A stretch of 64,000 nucleotides of DNA from Cephalotrichum gorgonifer. Its lineage: Eukaryota; Ascomycota; Sordariomycetes; Microascales; Microascaceae. Where the stretch lies: contig ONZQ02000014.1 of the NCBI GenBank assembly GCA_900312665.1, forward strand, positions 651,924-715,923, read 5' to 3'. The notes under the pieces were generated by a model. It was not told the DNA's origin, did not search any database, and worked only from the letters and a program-made list of their open reading frames with translations. The position numbers and the translations under genes were made by a program. The number at the start of each line of letters is the position of its first letter. Position 1 is the first letter of the stretch. Shown here piece after piece: positions 1 to 13,499 of the stretch.

Positions 1-3000
1 GCTAGATGTCGCTTAGAGGTACCGGCCGAGTGCGACAGTAAACGGAAGTTGCAACCCGAAACTGATTGGTGAGTTACTGGGTGATAGGTAGGAAGGAGCG
101 AGGGGCTTGACCGATGATGCTGGAGGTGGCGAGAATTCCGTCAGAGGACCTGGCTTGAGTTGATGTTGCAAAGTCTGGCGTGATTGGCAATCGCCTGGCA
201 GCAAGTGCGATCACGTATCGTCTGTGAATGTGGTGGGCTTAAGTAGGGTGGAAGAGACGTAGATATTTGTGGTTGAACGTTGAGTAAAGATTGATGTAGA
301 CGGAGCCGTCTGTAATTTTTTTTGGTGGGTGGTGACGAGTTGAAGCAGATGCTAGTGAGTAGAAGAAGAAGAGGAGGAAGGAGAGCTGGGTTGGAGGGAG
401 CAAGTGTGATCGTTGAGGTGAGGCCGGCGAGGAACTTATAGATCTTTATCAAACGAAGAAAAGTCGGTATGCCGTGTGGTGTGTGGTATCTGGAGTGTGG
501 TGTGGTGTGGCGTGTGCGTGCGTGAGTTGAGGATATGAGCGGGTGACGTAAGGAGTGTGCTCCACGCATCCAAGTGCGAGTATGGGGAGTGAGCCCGTAT
601 CAAGGCTGTGATGGGTCCGGGATGGGGGTGCAATCGGCTGTTGGGCGGAGCTTGGAACGGCCCGAGACAAGGTATGGACAGGGAGGGCGGAGAGGGCGGG
701 CGCGCGGTGTTGTTTGCACGAGGAGTGTGTACGTAGTCGCCCGAGTATGGGATCTCCACTGGCATATATGCCGTCAGTTTAGTCCATACAGGTTCGGCTC
801 TGGTTTGTGGACCGAGGATCGGTGACGGAGGGGCGCGCGGGCGGGAAGGGGAAGACAGGGGAGGAGGGGGTATCAAGGTGCAAGGTGGGGAGTAGGGAGA
901 TCCATCCACGGGTAGGAGGGCGTGGAAGCCGGACACCGGAAACACGGGATGGTATCCAGTCCTTCAGATAGTATAGTAAAGCCGACGAGGAGTTATGGGA
1001 TATGACCCCTAAGTCCAAGGTAGGCCGTGTCCACATGTGGCGCCACGGCGGGCGTGGATTTCCGGTTCTGTTGTTCTGGTTCTGGTTCTGGTATGAAGCG
1101 ATGGGTCCATGTACAGGTATTCATATCTCCTTCACCCTTAACTCGTAATAATCGTGAACATGGAGGAGGGACGACGGGGTTGCCATGTACCATTGGCATT
1201 GGCATTGGCTCTGACAAACAACTCTGCCCGGCTAGATCCTCCGAGTAGGGAAGCGGAGTTCAAGTTCCAATGCTATGACAGGGGGAGAACAGTGGAGATG
1301 ACGAAATTCCTGAACTTGCTTAGAAGTATGGCGGAGAAGTTCCGGCGGCCTTGTAACTTCCGTTGCAACGGGGCCAACGGAGCTAAATGCTGATGGATCT
1401 GATTACATGGAGTACTCGTAATGCTAGGTAGGAGTGTACAAGTGTGGAGCGAGGGAGTACGAAGTATGTCGTGGATTTTACCAGGTACTAGAAGTACCGG
1501 ATTTCACAAATGCTCCTGTGGGTCCCTTGTCAGAGATACAATTATCGACCATGCGTGAAACAACCGTTCACCTCGTCTAAGTACGAGTATACTCATTTGG
1601 CAAGATGTGCACAGACTAGTGCGGCTTCTGGGTCCCGACTTCCATTGCTACGGGCACTCGTAATTGCAAGTACTCGCAAGACGGACGTACTACGACCAAA
1701 TTCGGGGTACGCGCATGGCAAGTGGATCGCGACCAGGGGAGACCTAGACACTAAGACTAAGAAGACCTTCCTTCCCCTTCCATGGCGGGGCCCATTATGC
1801 CAAATTTGTTCTGGAAGCCCAGCCAAGCGTCATCCCCACGACGTGTTATAACCATACAGATACAGAGGGTCGTTCGGGACATTATCGTATTATTACTAGT
1901 ACGAGTACGAGTAGTCCTCGTCCTGGCGTTCATACTGGCGCGCAAACGAGCAATATCCGACTAACGGCTGCTACTCCCGGCTTGTCTTCCCCGCCGTACT
2001 CGTAATAGCCTGTCTAGTGCTTGCTTCTATCCGCCAAGTGTTTTCTTTTTTCCCTTTCCTTCTGCTTCTCCTAAAGGCGATGTTTGTACTCGTAAGTCGG
2101 AGAAGCTCTCATCCAACACGGGAACCGGTCCATACCCGGATCTACACGGCCGCATGAATGGGGATCTGTTCTCTCTCTCTCTCTCTATTTTTTTCTCCAA
2201 TTTCGTTTGCGCCTCGGTAGCCACTCGATAGTGCCACTTACACCACGGGTCACGAAAAAACCCACAAAACCTACAAAACCCACCAGTGTGGACGGGCTAG
2301 GCGGGAAAGGCCGTTGCTTGTTCGAGTGATGTGTCTTTTACTCCCGCCCATCCGGCCACACCCATGCTCCAAAACACGTATTGCCCATACTACTGTTGTT
2401 TACACCGATGAATATCGAGGTGCTTGTATAATAAGATAATAAGACTAGAATGTACAAGTGAGCTTCGAGAGGAGGGTATGCGTACAGGGTTCTGCTTGAA
2501 ACGCTGTACCTGCCCCGTAGATTGGGGCCGAGGGCCTAGGCTAATGCAGGGATGGCCATAAAGGATCATCACGTTGCAGGGGTTTGAATTTCATCCCATC
2601 CAGCGGATCTCGTCCGATGGTTCATGTGGCTGGCTCCGGCGGCAGGGCAGGGAAAAAGAGAGAGAGAGAGAAAGAGGAAAGAACGGGGGTCATCTCGTGC
2701 ATAGACAAGGGGTCGGTTGTGAGGCCATCATGTAACCCGTCCGATCATTTTTTTCTTGGCCGGGCCTATCATACCCGTCATTTGAGGAAGCCCCGCTGTT
2801 GTCCCGCAACCTCTAGCTTCCTCTTTCGTCGTCGCTGCGGCTCCATTGGGGATGCACCCTGCGGCCGTCGAAGTGGGCGGTGTCCTGATTTGGACGGTTG
2901 CAGCTTCTCGTACTTATATAATATTAGCCTGGTGTTAAGCGGCGGAAGAACTCCTCCACCTTGCCCTGGACTGGACTGGACCTGTATTATAACGCTCGGA

Positions 3001-6000
3001 GTTATATCCGTGGACTTGTGCACTCGTTCACGCATGTGCCAAGCCGTCGCCACTGTTGGATCGGCCGAAGTACCTCGCCGGTGGTAATGGTAATACGAGT
3101 AATAATAGTCACTCTGTCTTCATAATTAGTCTCCCTGCCGCTCGCTCGCGCGACTAGGCTAGGGCAGAGAGACCCGGACGAAGGTTCCACGACCCGTCAG
3201 GTAATTAAGGTATAACTGGCTTAATACAAGGACTTAATAGCCAATACCGGATGGGAGCATGACGGGATCCGGACCCACCTTCCCCCCCTCCCGGCGATGC
3301 TTCACCTCGGATCTTCGTCCCATGGTACGGAATCTTACCCGCCGCCACTGAGGAACCGTCGAACCTGGAAAATAAGTCCATGACTCTTGTTTCATTTCGT
3401 TTGTTTTTCTCTTTCCTATGGGTGCTGTTCCTTCCCAATTTTTATCATGCCTCTTCCTCTTGTGGATATCTGGTCAGAAGAATGTTAAAAAAAAAATAGC
3501 GGAGAGCTGAGTATGATAAACCCGTAACCGGCAATCCGTGGAGTACCAGGAGCTAGGGGCATGGGGTCAAGACAAAACTATGCTATCCTCCGGCTCTACC
3601 ATCCAGCCGCCTACTCCTAGCCCTCTTTCCTGGGATCCCAAGGGCGGGCTAGGAAGGGAGAAGGGGGGGGGGATGTGTTCACCGGTGGAGGCGGGCCCAT
3701 ATTAATGGTCTAGACGGTGAGACTTGCCATGCATATCAACATATCAACTGACACGACACGGAGTAGATGTAGGAAGCTTAAGATACAAGTAGAGCGAATC
3801 CTGATAATGGGAGTATCCATCTAAAATGTGACGGCGTGGCGAGGCGATAGGAGATCCCGCAAGATCTACGAGTTCGTCATCCTACTGACTGGCACACCAC
3901 CCTACGAACACCACCCTACCCTCCATGTGGGACGCTATCAGACAGTTGAATGATGGAGTGAACCGCAACCGCAGGACAACAGCCTATACGCAGGACATTG
4001 GGGTGTCTGGACTCTGGGGGGTCTGGACTTTGGGCGATCTTGGCCCGTAGATATCCGATCCCACTTCTGAGTCTACCTACCACTTACACTGTTCACCGAC
4101 ACTACCACATCCATATCCTCGCTCCATTGTGCGAGAGGGTCATATGCACACCGTTCATCGGCACAAGCAACATGTAGTTACAAAGTAGCCCGTTGGTACG
4201 CGCTGATCATGACCTCACTAGTGAAGCATCGATAATATCATCGCATCTAACCCCGTCCGCGCGAGTGGTGTTGATACACACCGGGCACCGGGCAAGCCAA
4301 GATCCGCCCACGGGCATGCTCCCTGTCAAGGATTTGCCTAGTTCCCGGCAGCCCTGATACCCGTTCGATTCAGGCAAGTTTCTGCCCCCAACTTGGCTGA
4401 TCAATGAGCATCCTTTCCCGGCACGGCAATTGACTCTTGGTGGGGTGGTGTGGAGAAAAAAGAAGAAATAATTTGATGCAACAGATGGCGGGAGGGGGAG
4501 GTGAGGATCTGACAAGCACACTAAAAAAAGTCCCACGACTTTCTCAAGCTCAAACCAACTCGTAGCTATTAGCACGCCGCCGCGCTCAGGCACACCCTAC
4601 CCATACTATCCCGTATCGAGTCGGACGATGATACCTTCTGCTCCACTCCCCTCCCTAACATCATAATACTTTTTACATGATTCAAGACTTTCTCCTACTC
4701 TCCACACGCTCGTATCGAGCCTTCCTTGTACGACGTACTCGTATGAGTATGCGACTTGGCATGTGCTTATCAGCGGGTTTTGAAGAGAGATTCGGAAGCT
4801 CCCACCCCTCAAGGAAGCCGCCAAGATGGTTGGAAGTGTGGCGCTATGGATAATAGAGTTTTGGCTCAGAAAATAAGGGCAGGAACGAACAGTGTATCTC
4901 CAATGTACTCCTGAGAGCGTGGATCATGGCCATGCCTGGTTGAACCTCCGTCGAGTCGAGCCGAACGAACCCCCCCGGCGAACAGGGGAATTCGAGAGCC
5001 TGACGGGTTTCCACTTTCCACCTCGCCGCGGTATTGAAACGAATTGCTCATTTGCGGCCCTAATATCGATGTTGTCAAGATGCCCATGTGTATGTGAGCC
5101 AAGTGGGTGGGCCTGTAAGCTGCAGGAAGCCGCCTGGTGATTCCTTCCATCTGAAGGTCGCGAATAGCGATGTGGTTAGCACCTTCCTCACGTTGACGTT
5201 AAGACCGAGATCACACGTTTATGGTCACCGCCATGAGCACTACACTTTGGAAGGCACGACTCTCTCTATGTATCTTTCCCTAACTGGAGCTCAACAAACA
5301 TATATTCGTAACTTCTTCCGCCGTTCCAATCGCTGAGACTCGCCCACGGAGGTATCATTTAATTTACTAGTTAACTGGCAGTTTTCAAGTTCCACGACAC
5401 TCGCTTCCTACGATCAGGGAGGCGAAATCAAATATTTGCTAAACCAACCGTTTTCGGGACCACTGGGATGTGTCGAGGTAACTGGTACCTACGAGTCGGG
5501 AGGGGGAAGCTGGTTTGCTGTGTGCTCTTCGCTAACACTAACTTGTGCGAGTCAAGGAGGCCCCATTGTTGCCACTATTCTTCTCCTGGGACTTAGCAAC
5601 CCGCCTTGAAGAAGAGGGGGGGGCGTCTCCTGAGGCAGAATCACGTCGCTCCTCGCCCGGAGACACCTTGTGGGGATGAGGGAGTGAGTGTTCGGCCGCC
5701 GGTACCCTTTCCCCCGCCGGGCCACGTTCGATCCGGCGGGCCGCGGTCTTCGGCTGCGTGCTTTACTTAGAGCATCGCCTATCCTCGCGTTATAATCGAC
5801 GGCTCATGGTCCATACACGGATGGACGGACGACGCACTCAGACAGGTCTCCTACGGCTAAGGCAATCTTCAAGGAGGCGGTGAGTACCACCCAGCAGCAC
5901 AGGAGATGTCCAGAGTACGGATATAGGGCAAGCATGGCCCGTGGTTGAGCGTGGAGCCGCAGATCTGTGGTGCGTCGTCCCATGAGACATTTCGTTCGTC

Positions 6001-8345
6001 CTGAGGGGCAAGAAGCCAGGGGTTGCGACACCGCTGCTGTGGGTCCCTAAGCTCTGTACTAGTGCGAGCAGTACAAGTAGACATGCCCCATTGCTAATTT
6101 CGACTATGGGAACGACTTGTCGGGTGTTACCCATCGGGTGGTACATCGGCAGGTCAATCTTCCAGGGGATACAGAAACAAGGATGGCCCTGTCTGTCCCA
6201 GGCGCGAGCTCGGGCTCGGGCACGGGGTACTCGTATTGCGGGAGTATTCGTAATACTTTGCATCTCCTGTCAAGACGAGCCACTGCGCAAGTTTCAAGCC
6301 TATTTTGGGTAATGTGGCCTCTCGAAAGGATGGCTGATGTTAGTTGACGATCCAGCTCGCTTGGAGAGATATCCGGTGATTTACAACAAATGCGCGCCCG
6401 CAGGAGAACCCGAAAGCAGAAAGAACTCCGCAGGGATTGCCCATGCCTGCATGGTCCACGACCGAGCGGGAACATGCACACGCTAATAATTTTTTACCAG
6501 CCTTCTGGAAACGGGGGAGGAGGGTTCGAGTGCTTCGCATCCCGCATCCTTGGGGGCCACGCGGGGCCGGTCACACCAGCCGGTCGGGAATTCAGCCCTG
6601 TTCTCGAACAAGAATGTCCATTCCTGGCGTCGAATGAAATTTTTTTTTTTTCAATGAGTATTATCCACTTCGAAGTAAACTGCGACGGGGCACGGGACAC
6701 CACGAGGTTTCGTATTGACTCCTGCCGACTCCACATCTTGACCATTTACAGCAACCGGTGGACAGGGAAGTGACCCCAAGGAGGAGGGGAGCATTTGAAC
6801 GAAGGAAACGATTGCCGTCATCACGAACTAACTAGATCCAGCTCTTTAGCGCGTTCCTGACGCCCGTACACTCGCCAAATTAGAGGCTTCTGGCATGCAC
6901 TCACTCACCGGTTGAAGGCATCTTCGGAGAGTTCGGTTACTCCGTCATTCCGCTTTGTTTCCCCCCCTTGTTACTCATTCCACTCTCCGGCGCAGAGACA
7001 CTCACTACGATCACAGTTTCGTACCCGTAGGAGAACGAACAGCTCCACTTTCCTGCCCCCAACTGTCCAGCAAATCTGCTCAACCCGTTGTTATGGCCCC
7101 CATACCATACCCCTCCACCCCCCAGACTCGCTCACCCTAGGCACGGTCGGACCGACCCAGCGGTATCGAAACTCGGGAGGGCCCAAAATTATTACCAAAT
7201 AGCGAAAGGCAAAGCGGCGGGGCTGCTGTTGATTGATCCCCATCTACGATGACCCCACAGCAGGAGTAGAGTGGGGAAGTCTTGGGAGAGGTCGTTCTTG
7301 AGACTCGAAGTGCAGGCCGCTCCCGGGCGCGCGTGGAAGGCAGGAACGAATGTATTATTCCTAAGGTCTATTTACGCTTCTGATAAGTTCTTCCCACCTT
7401 GCTCTAACACCATTTCTCCCTTCTCCTTCCGTCCGCTGGCTGATACACGGCAATCTTGGCAGCAGGAAATATTATCAGCTTAACCAGCGCTGGAGATTTG
7501 TCCCCTTCTTTACCCTCCCGCCCCTATCTCTCGTTCCTTTATCCACGCCCCATCCCTCCCGAGCTCTAGATTAACCCAGCCGTCTATTCTATGAGTAACT
7601 CCGCTTCCCTCACCTCCCGGGGCCCGCTCGCCCCCGTCCCTGTCGATCTAGTCGGCAGAGTCAGCGGGAAGGGGGCCAAACGGCCTGCGAACACGGGCAC
7701 TGTTTCTCCTCTCCAACTCCCGTTCTTCGCCCCCAAGTTTCCTGAATGACACACCCTTACCAACCCCCCCGGTCTATTTCTATTCCTCCATTGGCAGGAT
7801 ATAATAACAATAAAAATGTTTCATCTTGTTGTCTGTTTTGTTCCTTCCCTCCATTTTTTTTGGCTCACCATTAGTGTCCTCATCTCATTGCGTAAACCTC
7901 TCACCATCTACCTCGACGCCGGGGGCCGTGGTTTAAACGCGTGTAATAAGATACCCCACAGGCATAAAACAGGCCGGGACGAAAGGAGACCGGTGAGAGA
8001 GACAGAGTGAAGCAAGAACAAAACCTAGTAATAATGTTTCGCTTGAGGAGGGTCCGAGGAGGTGCCGGGAACAATCCGCCGGAGGCGAGTTGCTCTTGGC
8101 GGCAAGGGTATACATCTTTTGCCAGCTCCCTCTTCCCCTCTCCCCCTCCGCTGCGGAAAAAAAAAACATCACCGGTATTGACAGGCCTTGTGCAAATTAT
8201 TATAGGAACCCGTAATATTCGCCCAGAAGCTAGAAGCGAACGGTTTTCGGCATTACCGAGGGGGGCGTGTCGGTCGTCCGCTAGTAACAATAAGTGGTAC
8301 GTGCTCCACTGCCCTCGTCTCTCGCGTGAATAATAGTTGGTTTTC
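1..8345. other. Gene-free region of 8.3 kb
   Basis: I see no supportable gene here. The open frames are short, on both strands, without recognisable domains, and rich in Ser/Pro/Arg as expected from GC-rich non-coding DNA. The stretch holds simple-sequence tracts (GT-rich at 475-527, GGTTCT units near 1073-1094, CT repeat at 2171-2186, GA repeat at 2657-2671) and nine exact copies of the TACTCGTA/TACGAGTA motif between 1413 and 6235. The last few hundred bases lie 3' of VIP1 and probably include its 3' UTR. A long non-coding RNA or a fast-evolving small gene cannot be excluded from sequence alone. Confidence 0.6.
2171..2186. repeat. CT dinucleotide repeat
   Basis: Eight CT units followed by a short T run. 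It is an intergenic microsatellite with no gene nearby. Confidence 0.9.
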
Positions 8346-11300
8346 CTACACTTGCGGGGCGGCATTGCCGGGAGCCTGTCCCTGGTCCTCGGTCAACGGG
8401 CCGTCTTGTTCCTTCGGCGGCTTGTCGGCGTCACGATTGCTTGATTCGGCAGCGGTGGCCGCCTCCTCGGTAGTGGTCGTTACCACGGCATCTGACTCGT
8501 TGTCCGTGGTGTGCTCATGATCCTCGAACATGAAAGCGTCCGATAGGTTCACGGCGACGAAGGTCTTTGGGAGCTTGACCCTAGATTGAGGAGACACCGC
8601 CCGTCAGCTTCCCGCTTTTCATACCTCTGACACCATCCCGCTCACCGAGTGGGTGTGTAGAACTTGGCGAGGGCCAATGACCGCAGAAAGAGGGAACAGG
8701 GATACTTACTGGTTGAACTTGGCCCGAAGCGTCTTGATCACCTTCCACCAATCCACGTGGGCGGTAAGACTACGTCTCGGCGCGCAGCTGATGCAATGCC
8801 GGCTGTCGAGCTGCACGTCCAGGGGATCCGGCACATGGCACCCAGGGCTGATCGTGATGCGGATGGAATACGCAAACTTCGGCTCACCGTCCTCGTCCGA
8901 CTCCGCCGAGTCGCCACCCTTCGTTTCGGACTCGTACAGCTCGAAGCAGATCTGGGAGAGGTAGTCGAGCTCGGGAATCATGCTCCGGCTGATCTTCGTC
9001 TGGATGCCTCCCTCGAAAATGCAGTTTAGAAGCGTGTAGATGTGCGACTCCTTGGTAAAGTAGAAGAAGGACTTGGCGTCCTCGGAGGCCTGCATCTCCT
9101 CGAGGTTCTGCGCGACTTCCTTGAGCAGCGGTAGCGAGGTCAGGAGGCCGATTTCGAGCTTCTCCTCGTTCGAGATCCCGTACTCTTGGGGGCAGATGAA
9201 GTCGAAGAGAATCTTGGCGAGGTGGTAGAGCTGGCGGAGGGGCTCGAGTCGAGCGTCCACCTTCTGCTCCTTTACCAGCGGGTTGCTCTTGTAGAGGCGG
9301 AAGTACTGCTCTGGATCGCCGTTGCTTTGTCGAGACCCGTTGAGGAAGGACCTCCGGCGGAAGATTCTCCTAACCGACTTCCCTCCGGTCTCCTGTCCTT
9401 CCGTCCCCTCGGCGCCTGCCCCCTGCCCGTTCCGGAGACTGTGGTGCTTCCTGGAAGAGTGGTGTTCGGCACCGCCCGCGAAAGGCGCATTCTTCTCGCG
9501 CCGCGAGACTTCCTCCGAAGCCTTGCCGCTCTCGTCGAGGTCCCAAGTTCCTTCTTTTGCGACCCCGTATTCCTCCTCGAGTAGCTTCCTGGAAGGCGTA
9601 AAGACCCATTCCAGGAACTGCCGATTGTGTAGGGCATCGAATTTCATGGTATCGTAGAGCTCCGAGATCTTGCTCGGATCCACCTTCTCCCCGTCGCAGA
9701 ACTCCGCAAACAACTTCTCCCACCTCTCCTTGAAGAGGACGGCGTCTTCCCCGCAGCACCAGCGCGGCTGGATGTTGTTCATCGGCGGGGCGGGGGGGCT
9801 GGCAGAGGAGGAAGAGACGGACGGCCCGGACGTGTCCGCGCTCACCTTGTCCGACGAAGGGTTCGAGATGGAGAGCGCCGCCAACTCCTCCTGGATGGAG
9901 CCGCTTTCGAGTCTCCTATAATTGTACTGTATCGTCTTGCGGAGGAACTTCATCAGCTGGACGACCCGCTTCTGCACCTCCGACGGCTCGGGCGTCTTAT
10001 CCGGCCAGGCGAACTGCGACGGACGCTCGTTGCCCTCCCTCAGGAGTCCCTTCAGCTTCTTCTTCACCTTGTCCATCACGTCCTTTGCCGCGTTCGAGTC
10101 GTCCAAGAGGTGCTTCCTGACCGTGACGAAGTCTTCGGACAGGTCCTTCTTCTTGAGGAAGGACGACGCCCATATCTGCGCGCTCGTAGTCACTCGCCTC
10201 TCAGAGCTACTGAAGACGTGTACGTCGTCGAGGATCTCCCTGTTGAGCAGCTTGAAGTCGTTTCGCATGTTCTCGCCTAGCTCCTGCGACTGGTACCGCG
10301 CCGCGTGAGTTGGCTCGCCGCCCCACTTGACAATGAGCTGCAGCTTGTCCAGAACGAGGCTGTGCTCGGCGGCCGTGATCCTCGACATCGTAACGCCGGA
10401 CAGCGAGTCCTGGCGCTTCGAGCTATGCCTGGGTCGCCCTTCCGAGTCAACCCCCGCATCCGAGGGGTGGTCCTCGGTCAATTCGTCCTCTTGAATGGCC
10501 GGGTTATCCCCGTGCGCCGGGGTCTCTTCCGAGGCTTGCCTCCGGAACATGGGCTTGATTTGCACTTTGGTCCCGGCAAGTCCGCTCTTCTTTGCTAAAA
10601 TCAGGCGAAGAGCCTTCAGCTTCGAGGCATCCTCTAAGCCCTGCGCCTCGGCGATATCAACGGCGTTTTTCACGCTGGCTAATGCGGGTTCGCCGATGAG
10701 AAGGACCTCTTCCTGGTGGCCCTTGAGCAGTTGGATGAACGGATCGGTGTGGAACGTAAACTTGTACTTCTGCTTCGGCGTTCGGTCGGCGTGGCGAATG
10801 ACGGAGACGATACCCTTGAGCTTCCAAGAGTGCTTCGGGGGTGGTGGGGCCTGATGCTGCTCTTCGTGAGCCGCCTCTACCTCGGCGAGAACGGAGGTGG
10901 TGGTAGACATGATAGACGGCGCCGCCGAAACAGTACCGATAGCCCCGGATTCTTGGGAATGGCAGGCAGAGGAAGCGGCCGAGGACTGGCCCATCCGGGC
11001 GGAGCCCAACTCCGACTTCTGTGAGGGGACATTGGAGGGGCCTGGCTCAGTGCCTCGGATGTCCAGGCTCTTCTTACTTCCTGAGGCGGTGCCGGCGCTC
11101 CCAATCGGCCTCGCGTGATCCTTATCCTTGGTATACGTAGACGTGCGGGGAGAAGGATCCAAGACATCGGAGGGCGTAGGCGACGGGGTCGGATGTGCCG
11201 CGTGAATCCGGCGGAGTCGCTCCTTGAAGAATATCTCCCTCAATATGCTGGCGGAACGGTTATAATAGTCATCATTGTCCTTGACGAAACTCCACCCGTT

Positions 11301-13499
11301 GACGTCGATGACATAGCTCTTCCCCCCGGCACGAAGCAAGTCGAACCCACAGACCCGCTGACCAAAGGCCAGCGATATCTTACTGGCGATTTCCCTCTCG
11401 GCGGGGTTCAGAGGAGTGACGTAGCGAATCTCCTTGCCGTGGGTGTTCCTCCTCACGACGCCGTCGACGACGGGCGACTTCCTCGTCTCGGCATGGCAGT
11501 AAGACGGCCCGACAGTGTAGGCCTTGACATCCTCGGCGTTGTCGTTGGGCATAAACTTTTCGTAGACGAAGCTGTCGCCCGGCTGGGTGATCGCCCGTGG
11601 TACATTGAGGTCCGCGACGAATTCCGAGCTCTTGTTGCCAATCTTGCGGAACAGCTTCCTCGCGCCGCCGCCGGCGGACTTGGGGAAGTAGATGACGATG
11701 TTGTGGTCCTCGCCGCTCGTGGGCTTCTCCACGAAAGGCTTCCTCAAAAACTTGCCGTCTACGGCGAGGACGTCTCCGCCCTCGATGAGCTCCACCTTCT
11801 CGGTGCACGGAACAGTAGCAGGTCTCACGGGCTCCAGAGAGATACCCGATATGTCCCGGACATGCTTGGCGACCTCGGGGGTTAGAACGGCGGGTCCGCC
11901 ATCGCGATTTACGAGGATGCGAGGTGGGGTAGGGACGCCGATCTTGTCTAGCAATTGAAGACACAGGCGCCTGTCCCAGAGAATAGTTTGCATGGGAACA
12001 TCGTTGACGCAGAACGGCCGCCTGGCCTTTACGTACGCAATGGCCTTGTCAAGGGGAAAGCCGTCCGAGTAGAAGGAGATGAGGTAGTCGCTGTGTAAGA
12101 CGTTAGAAAGTTTTGAGGTCTCAGATTAGGCAGCTGGAACACCCTTCGCCACCTTGCCGTTTCCTCTCACCGAGGATGGACAGGGGGGGTATTAAGCAAT
12201 CAATGCACTTACCATATTGGCCAATTCTCAACCTCTGCAAACATTTACAGGTCAGCCCAGAAATTTTCATACTTGATCATATTTTGAGAGACAGAGAGAG
12301 AGAGAGAAGGGGCGGGAGAACAGAAGGAGGAAGGGCCCGGGGGATTCTACTTACCCTCATCTAGGATGACCTTGTCCCCGAACACAACAATGTCAAACTC
12401 GCCATTCTCAACCAGGCGACTGAGAATGTTTCTGCTGGGCTTGCTCCTCGCCTTCGAGTCAAGGGCACACACGCCGATGACACCATACGGCGCAGGCTTC
12501 ACTGTCGGGGGGCGTTAGGAGACGATCTACCACTACGGGGCATAGAATGAAGGGGAGGCTGGAAACGGGCATATACTGACCCTCGTCCTTTCCCTTCTGA
12601 CTCGGAACTCGGTCGCTGGCGGGGCTGTGACTGACGGTCGCGTGGCTCCCGCTGACGCGGCGCTGGGCACGGCTGCGAGACCGGTGCGGCTGCGCCCGTT
12701 GGAGCTCCTGCTTGCTGGCCGCGCTCCTCCTCACCTCGGAGGAGCTGGACTGGGCGCCGCCTGGCTGGGCATTCTGGGCGTTGGCGTGGAGGGAGACCGT
12801 GGAGGAGGAGGCGGTGACGGGCGGGGTGTAGCCGCTGGCCTCGGATTGAATGGACTTCAGGGACGGCTTGGGCGTGGGTTTTGAGCGGGGAAGCACGGCG
12901 CCGACGCCGACGCCCGCGTCCGAGCCGTTCGCCGACCCGGCGGAGCTGGGGAGGAATCCTCTGCCTGATGCGAAGGATGCGAAGGAGGATGTGGAGAGGC
13001 GCTTGTCCATGTCTGGAGCGGAGTCCGGGAGGCGAGAGAAGTCGGTAGGGTCCTGGCTGACGTTAGGGAGCATTCGAGGGGTCTCGGAGACATCCACCTG
13101 CGACGAGTGAGGGTCGTGATCGGAGTACGGGTGGCCGGCGTCCTCAGTCAGGGGGGATTCCGGTATCGTGTCGTGAAGGAGGGCTGTGGTGAATGGGTGT
13201 GCCTTGGTCGAGGGGTGAGGCGAAGAAGATGACTGCTGAGGTGGGCTCGCCTGGTCCGAGCTAGGGGTAGAACCACTCCCTAGCTCCTCGTGTGGGAGTG
13301 CGAGTAGCTCGGCCGTGTTGCCACCACCAGACGTGGACGGGGACGGGAGTGGCCGGGGGTCCAGGGACGACTGGGGCCGGGGCTGGGTGGGCGTCTCTTC
13401 GCCCAGACGGGATCGGGCAGCAAGACCGGCAGGGGATTCGACATCGCCAGTATTCCCGGGGACTGGGACCTCCTCCGGAGAGGGTCCTGAGTGGTCCAT
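8346..13499 (-). CDS. VIP1: Inositol hexakisphosphate / diphosphoinositol-pentakisphosphate kinase (Vip1/Asp1/PPIP5K)
   Basis: Makes inositol pyrophosphates: the ATP-grasp half phosphorylates InsP6/InsP7, and the C-terminal histidine-acid-phosphatase-like half opposes it. My model has five exons: 13499-12581, 12501-12355, 12234-12213, 12090-8710 and 8580-8346, giving 1567 aa in a closed frame. Exon 1 encodes about 306 residues of Ser/Pro-rich disordered sequence. The kinase begins at IGVCALDSKARSK (exon 2) and continues through VENWPICDYLISF, FVEKP, SAGGGARKLFRKIG and DVNGWSFVKDN. The phosphatase starts at RHADRTPKQK (about residue 790), and its late His motif HIYTLLN lies near residue 1380. 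RHADRTP is the usual fungal form. The ATG at 13499 is the first in frame; farther upstream only a TTG is open. The C-terminal tail is acidic and Thr/Ala-rich. Family identity is certain; the extent of the disordered N terminus is the least certain part. Confidence 0.95.
12213..12234 (-). other. VIP1: 22-nt micro-exon 3 of VIP1
   Basis: This exon codes for most of VENWPIC. It is preceded by a TTTGCAG acceptor and followed by a GTAAGT donor. Joining it to exon 2 (ends at 12355) and exon 4 (starts at 12090) restores the conserved path from VILDE to CDYLISF in frame. Without it the reading frame and a family-conserved Trp are lost. Confidence 0.85.
12291..12307. repeat. GA dinucleotide repeat in VIP1 intron 2
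   Basis: About eight GA units on the plus strand, inside the 120-nt intron between exons 2 and 3 of VIP1. Confidence 0.85.

Noticed and set aside
2584..3087. 167-codon plus-strand frame in the gene-free left region
   Set aside because: No recognisable domain, compositional bias like random GC-rich DNA, and a simple GA repeat inside it.
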